Assembly: GCA_026874595.1 (NCBI GenBank)
Contig: CM049317.1
Coordinates: forward strand, 29,258,901-29,322,900
Reading direction: 5' to 3'
DNA from: Sipunculus nudus
Lineage: Eukaryota; Annelida; Sipuncula; Golfingiida; Sipunculidae
DNA length: 64,000 bases
A program made the translations under genes and the position numbers. Under the pieces are notes generated by a model that saw only the letters and a list, made by a program, of their open reading frames with translations, made no database searches and was not told the DNA's origin. This document shows, piece by piece, positions 1-14,500 of this stretch; the stretch's first letter is position 1, and every line of letters starts with the position of its first letter.

Positions 1-239
1 ATGTCGAGAAGTCCATGTTTAAGGTGCGCGGATTGTTTTGGCGCCCCCCCCCCCTATGTTATAACCACGTAGATATAAATAAAGAGATAAGTCTGTGTGT
101 GGTTTGATTCGCATTTTCTATCCTATATTTATAAAGAGATTGTTTTAATTGATAGACGTCATATATTTGAACAGGTCCCTTTTACATAGGATGAAGCTAA
201 ACACTGAATTAACGTCATATAATGTAAATTACCGCAGAT

Positions 240-264
240 TTCCAAAACATCTCACCCTTAAATT

Positions 265-296
<32 letters not shown>

Positions 297-428
297 TCTT
301 TCTGTATCTCTCACTCCCTGCCTCTCACTTATACTAAATAAACCCGTACTCTCTCGAATGAAATTTTATATGAATAAATAATTAAAGCATGTAAATAATC
401 GCAATTTTCAAAACATCTCACCATTTAA

Positions 429-507
<79 letters not shown>

Positions 508-590
508 TTCTCTCACACACACACTCACTGAATAAACCCGTAATCTCTAGAATTAAATTTTATTTGAATAAATCATCAAATCATGTGTAT
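240..590. repeat. Tandem duplication with two (CT)n tracts
   Basis: Two units (about 240-393 and 406-584) share an 'aaaacatctcacc' start, a CT/TCTA microsatellite (263-300 and 430-507), 'aataaacccgta(c/a)tctct' and 'gaataaat.at.aa.catgt' at the end. This is a local duplication whose microsatellite expanded in the second copy. Confidence 0.8.
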
Positions 591-1175
591 CATCATGTAT
601 CTGCGTGCCTTTCTTCTTGTGCCGTACCTAACGAAAACATAATTTCACATTTTCTCACATATAACTTTCAGCCATTTTATGCGCTTGTACTGTTGACCGT
701 TTCTGAATTGTAATGTAAACACGCCCTGACTTATCACCTTTTCCATTGCTGATGAAGCTCTTTGGCGGAAGGCCTTATGGAGAGTCCACCACCTGGCCCA
801 TTTGTTAATTCATGAGTTGTTTGTGGTCCGTGAGGCATCAGGTTAATATTAGCAAATATGCGATATTTTCCGTAAAATTATGAGAGACTAGCTGCCCTAT
901 TGCGTGCAAAGGTTAAATTCACACTTACAGATATTTTATAAAAATTACCTTAAAAAACAAAAGCTCAGTTCTTGGGTTATTAAAACTATGTTCTTTATCT
1001 TACATCGCACATAAAAAAATGACTTAACTGTAATATTTATGATGCTGCACAATATTTGAAAATCCATAAGTAACATTGTCAACACCGAAGACGTAGCGTA
1101 GACAAACCATCTTTTTACGGAACTGTCTTAACAAAGGATCGTACCAATACATGTAATATTAAAAAACCTTGATAA

Positions 1176-1324
1176 TCAGCAGGCACCACAGAGCTTGGGG
1201 CAGGTTTCTGACATAAATCCCTTGTATTGCTTGCACCAGGACTCCTTGTAGCGGGTCCCACATAGAGCTGACTTGTCCTTACACCGGTTGTTGACCGGGG
1301 CCTTGAAAGCTGCTGGCTCCAGCC
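1176..1324 (-). CDS. ShKT gene exon 3: third ShKT module and stop
   Basis: The acceptor (gtactttttttcag) is followed by two bases that complete the split codon, a short linker, and a third ShKT module (CKDKSALC ... SWC ... ETC ... KLCGAC). TGA follows directly after the last cysteine, so this is the natural C-terminus. This frame is the one that fits the phases of exon 2. No convincing AATAAA was found in the following 250 nt, so the 3' end is undefined. Confidence 0.85.
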
Positions 1325-4300
1325 CTGAAAAAAAGTACGACATTTACGTATTGAAGAGGTTTGCACTCCATCAGGTGCTGCCCCCTACAGGACAGTATCA
1401 TGACCACATGTTCTTACGGTTATAAGTGTCTACAACAACATGGCCGTCTGGAGCTGAATAAACGTTAATGTTACCACACTGGATTTGCTTATTGTGTTCA
1501 AACCCACATTCATGTATAAAGGTCCGTTCTAACTGTAATATGAATTATTTATTGTATACTAAAATTATTATTAGTAACTAGTTACTATATTTATTAATTG
1601 TGTAAGATCACCCACTCCTTGAGCAGTGCAGTATGGAAGAATTACAAGATTTACAAGAATATAATCAATTAAATTTCATCAATTCACATTACAATATTCT
1701 TCGATTTGCCAGAAAACGAAAACTTCTGGTAAATCCTCGATTCGACATATTGATACATATGTTACTTGGTTGACATATGACCATTTCATTCATAACGGCT
1801 TCGTGTTTTGTAAAGATGACGTTGCTTGCTGAACAAAAGTCAAACTAGATGACCTGAGGTCACGCGCTTACCGGAAATGATGTAAAGTTAGTCAGATGAA
1901 CGAGCAGTATAAAAGTGAAAGAAAATAATCCATAGTTTATGAAGAAAGAACCAATATTAACAAAGTTCTAAAGAAAATAAGATTTTGATATATTTTGATC
2001 ACCTAGTCCTTGACCTTTGACTTATTTGAATAATAAACATAGGACTTCCAGATATCATCATGATATATGACAAGTGTAATTTACAAAACGATTCCTTCAA
2101 AACTGTCCAGTAGAATGCTACATGTGAGACGCAAGCACCTGGAAGCAGGCGAAATTGAGGACAACTGACAAACAGACAAACATACTGACAAACTGACCCA
2201 AGATTGAGACCAGTTGACTTAATCATGTGATGGAGAAACCTCAGAGGAAGATAATAAGCTATAGTTTATGTAAATGAGGTTTATAGTTTTGGAGATATGG
2301 CCAAAAAATGATATGTTGTGCAAGTTTGAGTGCACCGCCCCCTAGCGGCCAATTCTGGAAAAGGAAAAATCCGTTTCGAGATATTAGTGTAAGACATAAG
2401 ATGTAATAGTTTTAAAAGGATTCTTTCAAAACTGTGAGCTGTAGAATGCTATATGTGAGACGCCATAACCGGTAAGCAGGCGAGTTTGATGAAAACTGAG
2501 AAACAGACGGACACACTGACAAAGTGACTCAAGATTGAGTCAAAATGACTCCACCAGGATTTAGAAAAGACTCAGAGGAAGAAAATAAGCTATAGTTTAT
2601 GTAATTGAGGCTCACAGTTTTGGAGATATCGCCAAAAAATGATATGTTGGGGAGGTTTGCATACAACGCCACCTAGCGGCTGCATTCAAAAAATGGAAAA
2701 ACTGTTTCGAGATAATAGTGTAGGACTTACGCTATGTCAGTTTCAAAAAACTGTGACCTCCAGGGCAAGATTACTGAAATCTCGAAATATCTCGTTTGAC
2801 GAGATATTATACGAGATATCGCGAGACCTTAATAAAATCTTGCAGTACTTGTTAAATGCTACCTGATGCAAAAAACTAGACCTCTCTAGCTGTAAAACTG
2901 CCAAAGTTAGAAAAATAAGGCCCCTTATTTTCGAATATCATGAATTTTCCCAAAAATTCGTAACCATGGTTACGGCAAATTTGAGTCAGCTACACACCAG
3001 ATGACTGGCCTTGGAATGACGTTTAAAATGAGCTATGTTTGAAGAAGATACGACTAATAGTGACAAAGATATGAAGAAAACATCGTTTTGAGAAGTTTTG
3101 ATGACCTTGACCTTGACCTTTGACCTATATTGACCAAAAACAATAGGCTTCTTGCATTTTTGATTATCTATAAAGTGTGTACGTTTGAAAGTGATTGGTG
3201 CAAAATTGAGACCTGTAGAGAGATGACAGACAAACAGACAAACAGACAGACGCGACTGACCAACCAGCTTGCGAAAATCGAAGATTTCCGGCAAGCAACA
3301 AAAACGAGCATACATTTATATCAGATGCTGAATCAAAAAAACTTTGTAGTATTTTTTTGTTGAGGCGAGAGCCTTTGGTTTTTTTTGGGTTTTTTTTTTT
3401 TTTTTTGCTTACTTAACAATGCCTAATTTGTATGTATATCCCATTTCAATTTGAGACTGTTCGACATGGCGGTATGCCTAGCAAACGCTTCACTCTGATT
3501 TGAATCCGCAAATATGTGCCCTGGTGTATAATCATACCTTTTGGTTTGTCAATTTGTCAAAACCCCTAAGCCCCCCCCCCCGGAACACACACACTAAGGC
3601 CAAAAAATAAGGTTTGGTCCTCAGGCACTTTTTTTCAGGTATCAGTGCGGGCGGACGGTTTTTATATTTTTAATTTTTTGTATGTTTTGAAATAAATGTC
3701 AAATGCTAATAGATAAGCATGACAATTTTTTGCTAAACAAGTGAATGAAGGATATTGTATCAAAACTGTATGATTTTATCTTCTGGAAATAAATGTCCGA
3801 GCGGCTGGAGCTCAAAATCAGTAAGTTTCTTTTGAAAATCAAAATCATAATGTTTGATGCGGGGTTTGAAATTGACGCGGGCGGTGCCTGAAAACCATAC
3901 ATTTAAATTTGCAATCGTTTGTCAGATTTTGTGAGAGAGTTTTTTTTTTAGAAAAATCTTACCAATCACTGAGCTGCCGCACATTTGACAGGTTCGTGAG
4001 CACATCCTCCTCATGTAAGGCCTCAGGCGGTCACAGTAGCCATATTGTTTCCACAGGTGGCAGTTTTCCGTGAGGTCTACACAGTTTCTGGTGACGTCAC
4101 TGAGAGCGGCAGCCTCGCCCGGGGTACGTCTTCCGGCTGCGTCCGACATGACTGAACATAGAAGTTCTACTGGGATTTACTAAACTACTGAGGAAAGCAG
4201 AAAGCAGCTAGACTAAGATAAACATTAGACTAGAATTAAATAAACTTAAATATAGCATTTAAAGCCAAAATGAACGACCAAATTATAAGATGACATTGAA

Positions 4301-5827
4301 TATGTATGTTTATATAACTGTTATAGTACTGAATATATATAACATGCAAGTATAGGGCCTATACCTAATAAATACAACATACAAGCTGAATTTACATTGC
4401 TTGTAGTGGTTTTGTCATGCCTTCACTCCAGCGTATACTTGAAAATAGTAGTATAAACTAAACGATTATGCAAGATATGGCCAGTACAAAAATAAGCGAA
4501 CTCAGACTTAGTTAAGAAAGTCCAGGAGAAGAGTAACCGTTTACTAAATATACCTCAAGGGCGCCCCCTAGTGACAGATTTCGTGGAGCAGCCACATACA
4601 TGTGATCAAACGACAGGCTGGGTCTGAGAACTCGGATGGTTTCACACTCACAAATAAAAAAGGTATTATATTTTGGTAAACTAATTATTATGTTAAGTTG
4701 TTGTGGATATACCAAACGCAGATCAAACGCATTTTTATGCAGACATCGTTTAGTTAGAAGATGAGAAGCCGTTAATTTTAAAGTTAGAACTAACTTTTAT
4801 ATTTGAACAGTGGAGTGAAGGCATGACGATATCGCTAACAGGAATATAATTGAGTTATTCTGGTATATATACCGCTACCTTATAATATAAATCAGTTAAA
4901 TAAAGATGAAATACATTTTGTTAAAAACCGAGTTAATTTGCATGGTGCTGCCATCTACAATTGGTAGTTTCAAGACCTAGAAAATCGGTTTCTGTTTGCT
5001 GGATTAAAACACTAACATCTCGTTGGGGGCGAGACTTGTGCTCACACAACAGAATGCATCAGCTCCTACGACCACATACCTTTTTGGGCATTTTACCAAA
5101 GAGAAAAGTTTGGTATTTTGCTAAAATTTTCATTACAGAATTAAGAGTTATTTTTTCATAAATTTGCCTATCGCAGTTTTGCGATAAGTTTTCTTTTGGA
5201 TCAAGATGGCAGCTTGGTATTCATATCTGATAGAAAAATTTGAAAAGATATTTCATAAATATATTTTGAAATAAATGATAAAAGATGAAATAAAGATGAA
5301 GCAAATTTTGATGTATGAAATTTTGTACAATAATTTGACAATATGCAACATCTTTAACCATGCAGATGCAATACATTCCTCGGTTAAAATTCATTATTGT
5401 AAAATTCATAATAATAATGCAAAAATATTAAATTAGCAAGCAAAGTACATGCAATTGCAAGTACATTATCAAACCTTATTATACATCAACAAGGTTGCAT
5501 ATGGACACATATTCATCAACAATGTCAGCAGAGATACAGTAACCCCTTCATTATCAGTCTATATTCCAATTAAATATAAGTTGGCTGTAACACATTCGAA
5601 AGATAATTTGCAAAATGATGTGTTTATAAAAGCAGATGGCATAGAGAAACAATGCTTCTTAGTTAAAGCCAAATTATGCATGAGCAATATGTTTGTAGAG
5701 TGAAGCATATATATAATATTATTATCTTAAATTACTATTAAAAAGTTGTATTTTATCACCAAATAGCTAGACGTGCAGGAAAGATGGTAACGTGTACAAG
5801 TTCTTGAAAATAAAGATGCTATGGATA

Positions 5828-5888
<61 letters not shown>

Positions 5889-6412
5889 TGTTATTGCCAA
5901 GCCAGTCAGCACTGGTCGGGGAAAGCCGGGACGGGCTGCTGCCGGCCGGGACAAAGGTAACATTTGCAACCTTCCACCTTCCGGCACAAAAACTCTTAAG
6001 AATTGTCAAAAACAATGAAACTTTGGTTATTCATTACCCCAAACAGCATTAAATTTGTACCCCATAAGTATGTTTACAAAAATGAATTAATCAAGAGCCA
6101 AAATAATCATTAAAAATCGGGTCTGTCTAAAAGTAGGAAATTCCGCAGAGATGTTCTGAGAATAATGCTCTGAGAGTTTTTGAAGGATGCATCGCTTGAA
6201 ATCCTGTACCATATTTCTCTTGGCATGTTTTTTTTTCACTTTCAAAAGACCGTTGTAAAATTATAATTCTTGAATAATTAAGTATTTCTAAGAGCTAAAT
6301 AAAAATGGACTCGTCACTCGTGTGTGGGCCCCTAGACCCCTCACCGTGACCACCTCCACTTGCTTCGCCAATGTCCGTTAATCTAGCGGACGCACAAATT
6401 TGTCTAGCTATA

Positions 6413-6481
<69 letters not shown>

Positions 6482-8522
6482 CCTATGCATAAAATCTCAG
6501 TTTATACACGCAAGTGCATGCGTGGTTTAAAGTTAACCTGCCTATTTCATTCATGAATGACCCATTAAATATTATTTATGCGCTGAGCCAGAAAAAGCTC
6601 TAAAAATAACTTGCAATGCCAATACGGAGCGGATGCACTTACAGGGAGACATTACCTTTTTGTAGTTTGTTTGCACACTTTTTATCAAGCTATCCGCCCC
6701 CCTTATATTTTTTAAAGCTATCATCCCCCCCCCCCCCCCCACTGCCTGGACTTGTTAACATTTTTTATCGGTTTTGATCCCTCGTTGTAAAACGTAAATC
6801 CCTCTCCAGAAAAATTCTAGAACCGCCCCTGCTATGTTCACCATATGTATATCTGCATGGTACGCAATTGACTGTTACAGCAAACAAAAATCAAGGATCT
6901 GTAAACTCCAGATTCATTACCTGATGAATAAAGTTTGGTGACAAATGTGAAGTAAATGTCAATAAAATCTTTAAAGTATGACACAGGCAAAATGTAATGT
7001 TCAAGTTTAACTATTTTGTAAACTAGTATAGCATTCTCTCAGCGAGAAAAAGTTATTTAAAAGGTGATAATACTATACCATTATAATGTATCTATCTGAA
7101 CTGCATAGTGTCCACGGTGCCTAGTTGTGAGTTTCGCTCAATGCAATAATCTGATGTAAAGAGTAAACCTGAAGGAAAGGCCACCTGTCTAATAAGACCA
7201 CCCGTCTATTAAGACCACGGTTGAGAGTGAACCAAACGCATTCAATTAAGTTAAACTGTGTGTGTGTGGGGGGGGGGACCGGTCTATTAAGAAAACTTTT
7301 GGCCAGTCCCATTGGTAGTCTCGTAATACAGGTTTACCTGTACTTAATTAAACGGGCTTAATTTACAAACCGCCCCCCCCCCCCCTCCAATCAACGACCA
7401 CCGTTCATTGTATTTAAGAACCCTGAATGTTCTCCCCAGAGCATTTGCTTAGAACCACCTGAAACGGCAGCTTCTTGTCATTATTACATGTACGATTTAC
7501 CTAATCATACTAATCCTAATTATTATTTACCTAATAATACTACTATCTCACGAGATAGTCAGGGGGGTAAACTGACATTTTTTAAGCAGAAAATGTTGAA
7601 ATAGTTTAAACATTGTATTCCATTCGTTTTTATATACACTTTCATTAAATTCCTTCATCTATTGGCGGTGAAAGATGTTTTTTTTATAATGTTAGCCAAT
7701 AGTCCATCACTATTTAACCCCTTCAGTTTGATGTTGATATAACACAAAACGGCGTCTTCCCCTTTGTGCATTAGAAAGCCATCAGAGAGCCTTCCGCGCC
7801 ATCGGTGTAGGCATATTTAAACATCCCCCCCCCCCCTCCCACACACACACACATACCCCATGTTTGTGTATTTATATAAATCGACATTGATACCTGAATA
7901 TTCCTGGGCAGATTTATTTTAAACTTTGTGATTTCATCAGTACCGATGTTTACTCCGCCGTATTCAGAAGCCAGCGGCTTTAGATTTCAAAGAAGCCCAG
8001 CTTCGTAAAATTGTATGTAGGCCTATATAGAAGTAAAGAGACGCTTTATAATTATACAAAGATCCCCCTTCGGTTGTGTGCTATGATGTTTCCTGGAAAG
8101 ACCTACGGGCACGACTTAATTAAAAGGACTTCCTCCTGGCTTTAATCTGGATCATCTTTTATCAATGAGCAAAGTAAATATAATCCGACTACTCAAGCCG
8201 TCTACCTGTATTTGGTAAGCGTTTCATGAGCTCGTGCCTCTTATGTATTTCAATATACATCCGTATAATGTGCCTTCCCCATTCAAACGATATGCTTTAA
8301 GTTGAGAGATCACAGACATTTTTATATATTGAGAGTTACAAGATAAGACCAATTAATAAAAGGCCTGCTCCAGAGAACGGATTGTTTTCTTTAAACACTA
8401 ACCTTTGTTGAAACCTAAGCTTGACATGTCTAAAGATATTTAAGGTTTTCGAAGTTTGGTCTTGTGGAGTAAGTAAATAACTTTGTTTTTCATGTAATAA
8501 CTACAGCAAGAAAAATGCATAA

Positions 8523-8595
<73 letters not shown>

Positions 8596-11500
8596 TTGTA
8601 AAGTATATAAACTAAGATATCCAAAGCCACGATTTCTAAGTCTAATTCTGGATATCATGACCGTTAACGTAAGAGGATGACATTCCTCTGATATAGTTCT
8701 GAAGAGAGAAGATAATTAACAATGTACTATGCCAAGTTTGTTAAGGCATTCAAAGTTTAACGAATTAAAATATTTTAAAAAAATATTTTAAAAAATAACA
8801 CGGTGCTGATCTTAAAGCCGAGTCTGAGTAAATACTTACTTGGTCTTGAAGATTTTCCCTCTGGGGGAGCTATAGATTATACAGGAATACATGGGGAGTG
8901 TGATTTCAAGGGGATTAAATTCATTCAAAAGATTGCTATAGATTCTGAAGAGATTAACATCACTCTTAGAGATCCATTTTGTAAGCTGGTTCTTCAAATG
9001 TTCGCAAACTTTGCACAACTTGAATTTAAAACATATTATTTCAAATACGCTTATTTTCCACAGATTTTTATTTCATTTTACCATGCAGTTACAGACATTT
9101 GTACCATATTTACCTAATAAATTCAATTAATATAAATCGCCAATTCTGTCTTAAATATTACTCAGGGGCGTGGCCAAGGGGGCCCATCCCCCCCCCCCCC
9201 CCCCATGAAATGGTTTTGTATTTCAAATAATGTATAATAAATAATTTAATTCATTAAAGTCTTAAAAGCAACTGTTAAAATGTTCAAATTTGAAATCTTA
9301 AGTAGTTAATTAAATTCACCTTACATTTAACATGACCATTATTGTGATGTCCAATACTGCAGATGTAAAAGATATTCAATAATGAATGAAATAGTAATTA
9401 TAATGTTTTTACATAGTTCTGAAAATGTAAACGATACATTTTTAATACTCACACTGTGCCGAGGACTGTACTACAAAATAGTTATATGGAGTAAGTATTT
9501 AATTATCAATATATAATAGATTCCTGATATGTATATCTCATTTGGAAATGGTACTTAAGCATATCTCTTATCTGATAACTAAAACCTCATGAAACACTGA
9601 TAAGTATTAAGAATATGTATAAAGATGACAATTTAAAACATAATTATTCCTTTGTATATCAATGAAGTTATATGATAATGTATATTTAAGAATTATCCAA
9701 TAAGGACCTTGAAATATACCACTGTATTAATAACTCTGTTTTGACTAGACATTGATATATATTAAATATAAAAAAATTTGGTTTGCTATCCTGAACTGAA
9801 CATTTACATACTGGCAACATGCAAATACACTTTTATATATTTTATATATAATTATTTTTCAATAAGGGTGACAATAATGTGACAAAATGTGACAGTAAAA
9901 CAAAAGAAAAAAAGTTGCATGCGTAGTGATTTATTAATATTTATCTCTCTCTTACAAATGTATGAATGATTGTTAAATTAGGCAGAGGAAAATCATGCAA
10001 AGCTTAAGGGGTGAAAATAGAGAAGATGTAATTCAGGCTTGGCCCCTTCTGGGGTGAGTAATCCGTAAATATGGCATGTATTACATGCACAGAAACATTA
10101 ATCATCTACACGATCAATCTTCTTTCATCTTTGAATTATAGACCATTCATGTTAAACTATTGGTTATGATTTTTTCTCTGTCCGGTCATGATCCATTCGA
10201 TTTTATATTATTTTGACCAGATTGGCTCTGGGTGGTATATGTATTTTGGAAGTCTATACTATCCTGTGCATCCGCTTTCTTGTTTTCACTAGATTTGCTT
10301 TGGTTTAATCAATGAGAGGTAATAAATGGGTCCTCCATATATTTATACATAATAATGTAGGCAGCTTAATAGGATAAATTCAAATGTTTGTAATTCTTGC
10401 AAAATTAGATTATAATTTTATAATACAGTTGAAAAATAATATACTTTTTTATCGCAACCCCTGCATCTTTTATATCGAAGATTTGTTGGCCTTTCATACA
10501 AAAACAAAATTTCAGCTAGAAAAGGCCCGTTGTATTGCTGCCGAAAATAGAATGGTCATGGCAACATAAAAAAGGCGTGGGATGTCTCTATCATCGACCG
10601 CATGATGCGACGGTGTCCCTAAATGACGTCGATTCAGTCGTTTCGGACTGTAACGTGGTAAAATCGGACATTGAACAACTTGTGTGGGAAGACCGAAACG
10701 ATCATTTCCTGTAACTGATCCTACAAGCCATAAATATTTGATCGTAAAAAAAACGACCAAAAATAGTCTAAACAAACGATAACTGAAATTAATGGTATAT
10801 GTGCCTTATCGGTCTAGGCCCTGTATGCACAAACAGTTGAAATAGGACATACTCAACCCAAAAGCACTTTGCCGAGTCCAAGGACACAGTTAATAATAAA
10901 ATAAATAACAGATTTGCCTTTATTTTTTCTGTGTTCAAAACTACAATACTTGTAAACAACATTGAAAATATTTTTTTGCCGCAAAACCATGGCTTTATTT
11001 GGTAAGTTAAACTTTATAAGGTAAGATAAATCATGAGGTTTCTCAGGAATACAGGAAAAAGAAAAGCATGCAAAACAGTTTATATATAGATTGACATTCA
11101 CTATGTTTTAGCAAAGAAATGTCGCTCTTTTTTATATTTATTTATGCCAAAACTTTACGCAAATACATGTCGCATCAAGTGGTACTAGATTAACACGTTT
11201 ATCATCATGCAAGAAAATAATAATAAATTGGAACTTGGTGACTAGATGGGTACAAAAAAGTCTTTAAATAAGCATTAATGTTCAGAATCGTAATTCCCGC
11301 GTGGGAAAATAGAGACTTTAAACTTTTAAAGGACAGGCGTCCGGCGACGATTTCAAGTCTCAAAGGCTTATATTCCCGCAGTCATAGGTTCATGGGTATT
11401 CAATGTTTAACACAGTTTCAGTCATTCTCTTCTCTTGACGACTCATTCTCTAGACGACTCAAGAATAAAAAACAGGGGGTAAAATCATTCTCATAATAAG

Positions 11501-14500
11501 ATGAACAAAGGGGAGGGGGGGGGGGGGTTCGGAGGAAGTTCGGTTATGAGAGAATTACATTTCACTTACGTTGGCTCGTCATTTCTACTTCTGAAACAGA
11601 TAAAGATATTAACATTCAAACCGTAACTCGGTATATGTAAATACCAGTAGACGCTAGTGTGTTTCCCAAAGCCCTACAGGTGCGGTAGACACCGGGTCTC
11701 GATGACACCAGGATATGAAACAAAATGACATGAAGCGAGTGCTACCGCCCTGTCATGTAGTCTCAACTGAAATGGAACTCTGCAGATGTACATATTAAGC
11801 GTTTAAAAATGGACGCGTTCTCCTGCACCAAAAAAAAGTGCTTCTACTTTTCCATCTCATTTGTCGAGGGACTACACTGTGGAAACAGTGGGGTGATTAT
11901 ACATGAAGTAAAGTAGATCAGAGGTGTTCTTTTTCATTAAGAGTGGTTTTCACCATATATTTTTTTTCGTTCGAATTGTGCGAAGTAATAGTCTACAGTG
12001 TTCATGTTCGATGTATATTAAAGGAAATACGCATTTTACTTATTTTTGAGACTTGAACAGTATGACCTTACTCGTCAATTTAACAGACCCTAACACTCAG
12101 TGTCAATCGTTCGCGGCAGATGTCGCCAGGAACGTAGAACAGTGTCAGTATAAGCTGCAGAAAGACCACCCCTCTTTATACATTTATATATTATCATTAC
12201 CCCCGAATAAACTCTCTATGATAATATTATTGTGCCTGGCTAAATATGCTTTTACGTTTTCTCTAATTTCTACTTTTATTGGTACTAAAAACATAACTGT
12301 TACTCAGCTTGAATATGAGGGCAGCATTGGGTTTAACGTTGCCTTTGTAAAGGTTAAGTGGAAAATGTTGTTGCATGAAAACATGAAAATAAACTATAAT
12401 AATAAAATATTTATATTAATAAATAAAAAAGTTGTGAATAAAAACCATTAACATTTGGGATGATAACAAATATTACGTACTATTACATTATCGATACGCG
12501 AATTATATGTATTTCTTTATCATATATAAAAACACTTTAATGTTTTAATCATCTCGTAACCATCAGAAAAAAACCTATAGATCAGAGTAGAATACAGAGT
12601 AGAAACTTAATGAATAAGCATAAGAAAGAATACAAAGTTAAACTTTCACTAAATGACTTTTCCTTATCTTACTTCTGATAATATATCTTTCTATTTTCCC
12701 CTCTACTTCTCTGATTATTTCCATAAAAATCTATGAATTTAGCTGCTTTTACTTATTCATATTTCAACATGCCTTATAGACACAGTTATTGAATTTACTT
12801 GAGCATGGTGGTGATCAAATACTTATAAGTTTCATTTCCCAAAAAGTGTAGAAAATGCTATATTTTTTTCATGGCCTAAAAACAGAAATAAGATCAAGTG
12901 CACATGATCCGGGACTGGTTAATGCGTCCGCAGATCAACTGATTAAATTTCATCTCTGAACTCCTTGACCCAGGTTCGAGTGCCCTGTGTTTCTTTGAGA
13001 GCATCTTTCTGGAGGCTAAATCAGATTAGATCAATGATATTTAATTAGACTCAGAAAGTGTCTTCACTCTGTCCGTGGCAGACTCCATCTAGCTGGTGGT
13101 AATAAATCAATTCTGTGAAACCACGGCTGGTCATTGGAATATCATGTTTTCCAAATTTGTGGTCAATCAAAAATATGTTCCGCAAGATTAGTTTCGCATA
13201 TGAGAAAAATAGAAGGCTTTCTTTTGAACTATTTAATTATAAAAATAATGAAAAAACCTCAGTACCAACCTTTAAATCGATAAAATAAACACTAGACGAT
13301 TTTCTCTCTTTTTCAGTGAATGCAGTTCCGGTAAAATGACTGTTGCTAATTGAATATTTCATTTAAAAAATTTCCCCATTTCTTCCATGACGTCTTTGCT
13401 GCATTTATTGGCAAATATGGGGCCAAGAGCCTCAAATTATCATACATTTTGTGGTAGTACGAGAAATATTCAGACCCGCTCAGAAAAAAACCATGAACAT
13501 TGTAGAAAATCTTTCATAATTAATATAATTAAATATTTTATAAATGGGAGTATAAGTGCGTGGGGAAAATAAAACATCAAAACCGGGGTACCAGTACTCA
13601 TTTATTCCACGAAAGACATTATCGAGGAATACCGCAGTTAGTCTGTGCGTGTATGGAATATAACTACAGAGAACCAATCATTGTAACATCAAGACTTGTC
13701 AAATACTTTGAATGCGATAGTCCTTGTTTCGCGGAGTGCCAGGGTCATCCTTATACGTTTTTCGAACAACACCAGTTGAGTAAGTCACATAGAGTTACAT
13801 TGATAAATGTATTAATTGATTCACCTTAAAAAAAAACTTGTAATATCTGAACTGTGATCCGAATAAGAAGTATTCTATATTTAATATGTCGTGTGCAAAT
13901 GTACTGTTTATCAGTTTTGGAGAGAACTCTGCATGTTATACTGCTTGGAAAAATACCGTGGGTTAATAAAAGGTTAGATTCCTTATATATTTTGATGGTA
14001 CCTTCCACCAAATTTTCGCCACTGAAGGCGTATATGTCTATTTTGATATTTTCCTTCCCCTGGCCGCTTTATTGGTCGCTACTTCAAATGTATATATTCA
14101 CGAAATGGATGGTCATTCCCTGAGTCGGCTATTAGGGGTCAATCAAATATGTATGCGACTGAAGGCCGAAGCTTTGTTGCTTGTGGACGGGGTAACAGAC
14201 GATGGACTATAGGGGAGGGGATGCATAGGGACGTTGGATGTTTTTCTGCATTTGAGACCCTGCCTAGTAATTTCTCATGCATATACTTTCTCCACCATGA
14301 TAAACTCCATGTTATTATGAAGACATTATTAACAGAATGCATGAAACATTTCGAGTATGAAGCTATTTTTAATATTATGATTTACTGTATATAAATACTA
14401 TATTGTCCTTTAGTAATATTATTTACATAGAACGACCTATAAACAACATGACAGATTACGAGTAATTGTTCAATAAACAACGTTAAAGAATAACTAAAAT

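Noticed and set aside
1115-1366. 83-codon minus-strand frame overlapping ShKT exon 3
   Set aside because: The frame shifted from it carries the six-cysteine ShKT pattern and fits the splice phase; this one has no features.
5727-6018. Open frames of 65-86 codons on both strands across 5,830-5,990
   Set aside because: They run through the (AT)n microsatellite and encode Tyr-Ile repeats; no conserved domain on either side.
8803-9117. 104-codon plus-strand frame
   Set aside because: AT-rich, no recognisable motif, no splice sites or neighbours supporting a gene.
12053-12451. 132-codon plus-strand frame
   Set aside because: Second half is Asn/Lys/Ile-rich translation of AT-rich DNA; no domain recognised in the first half.
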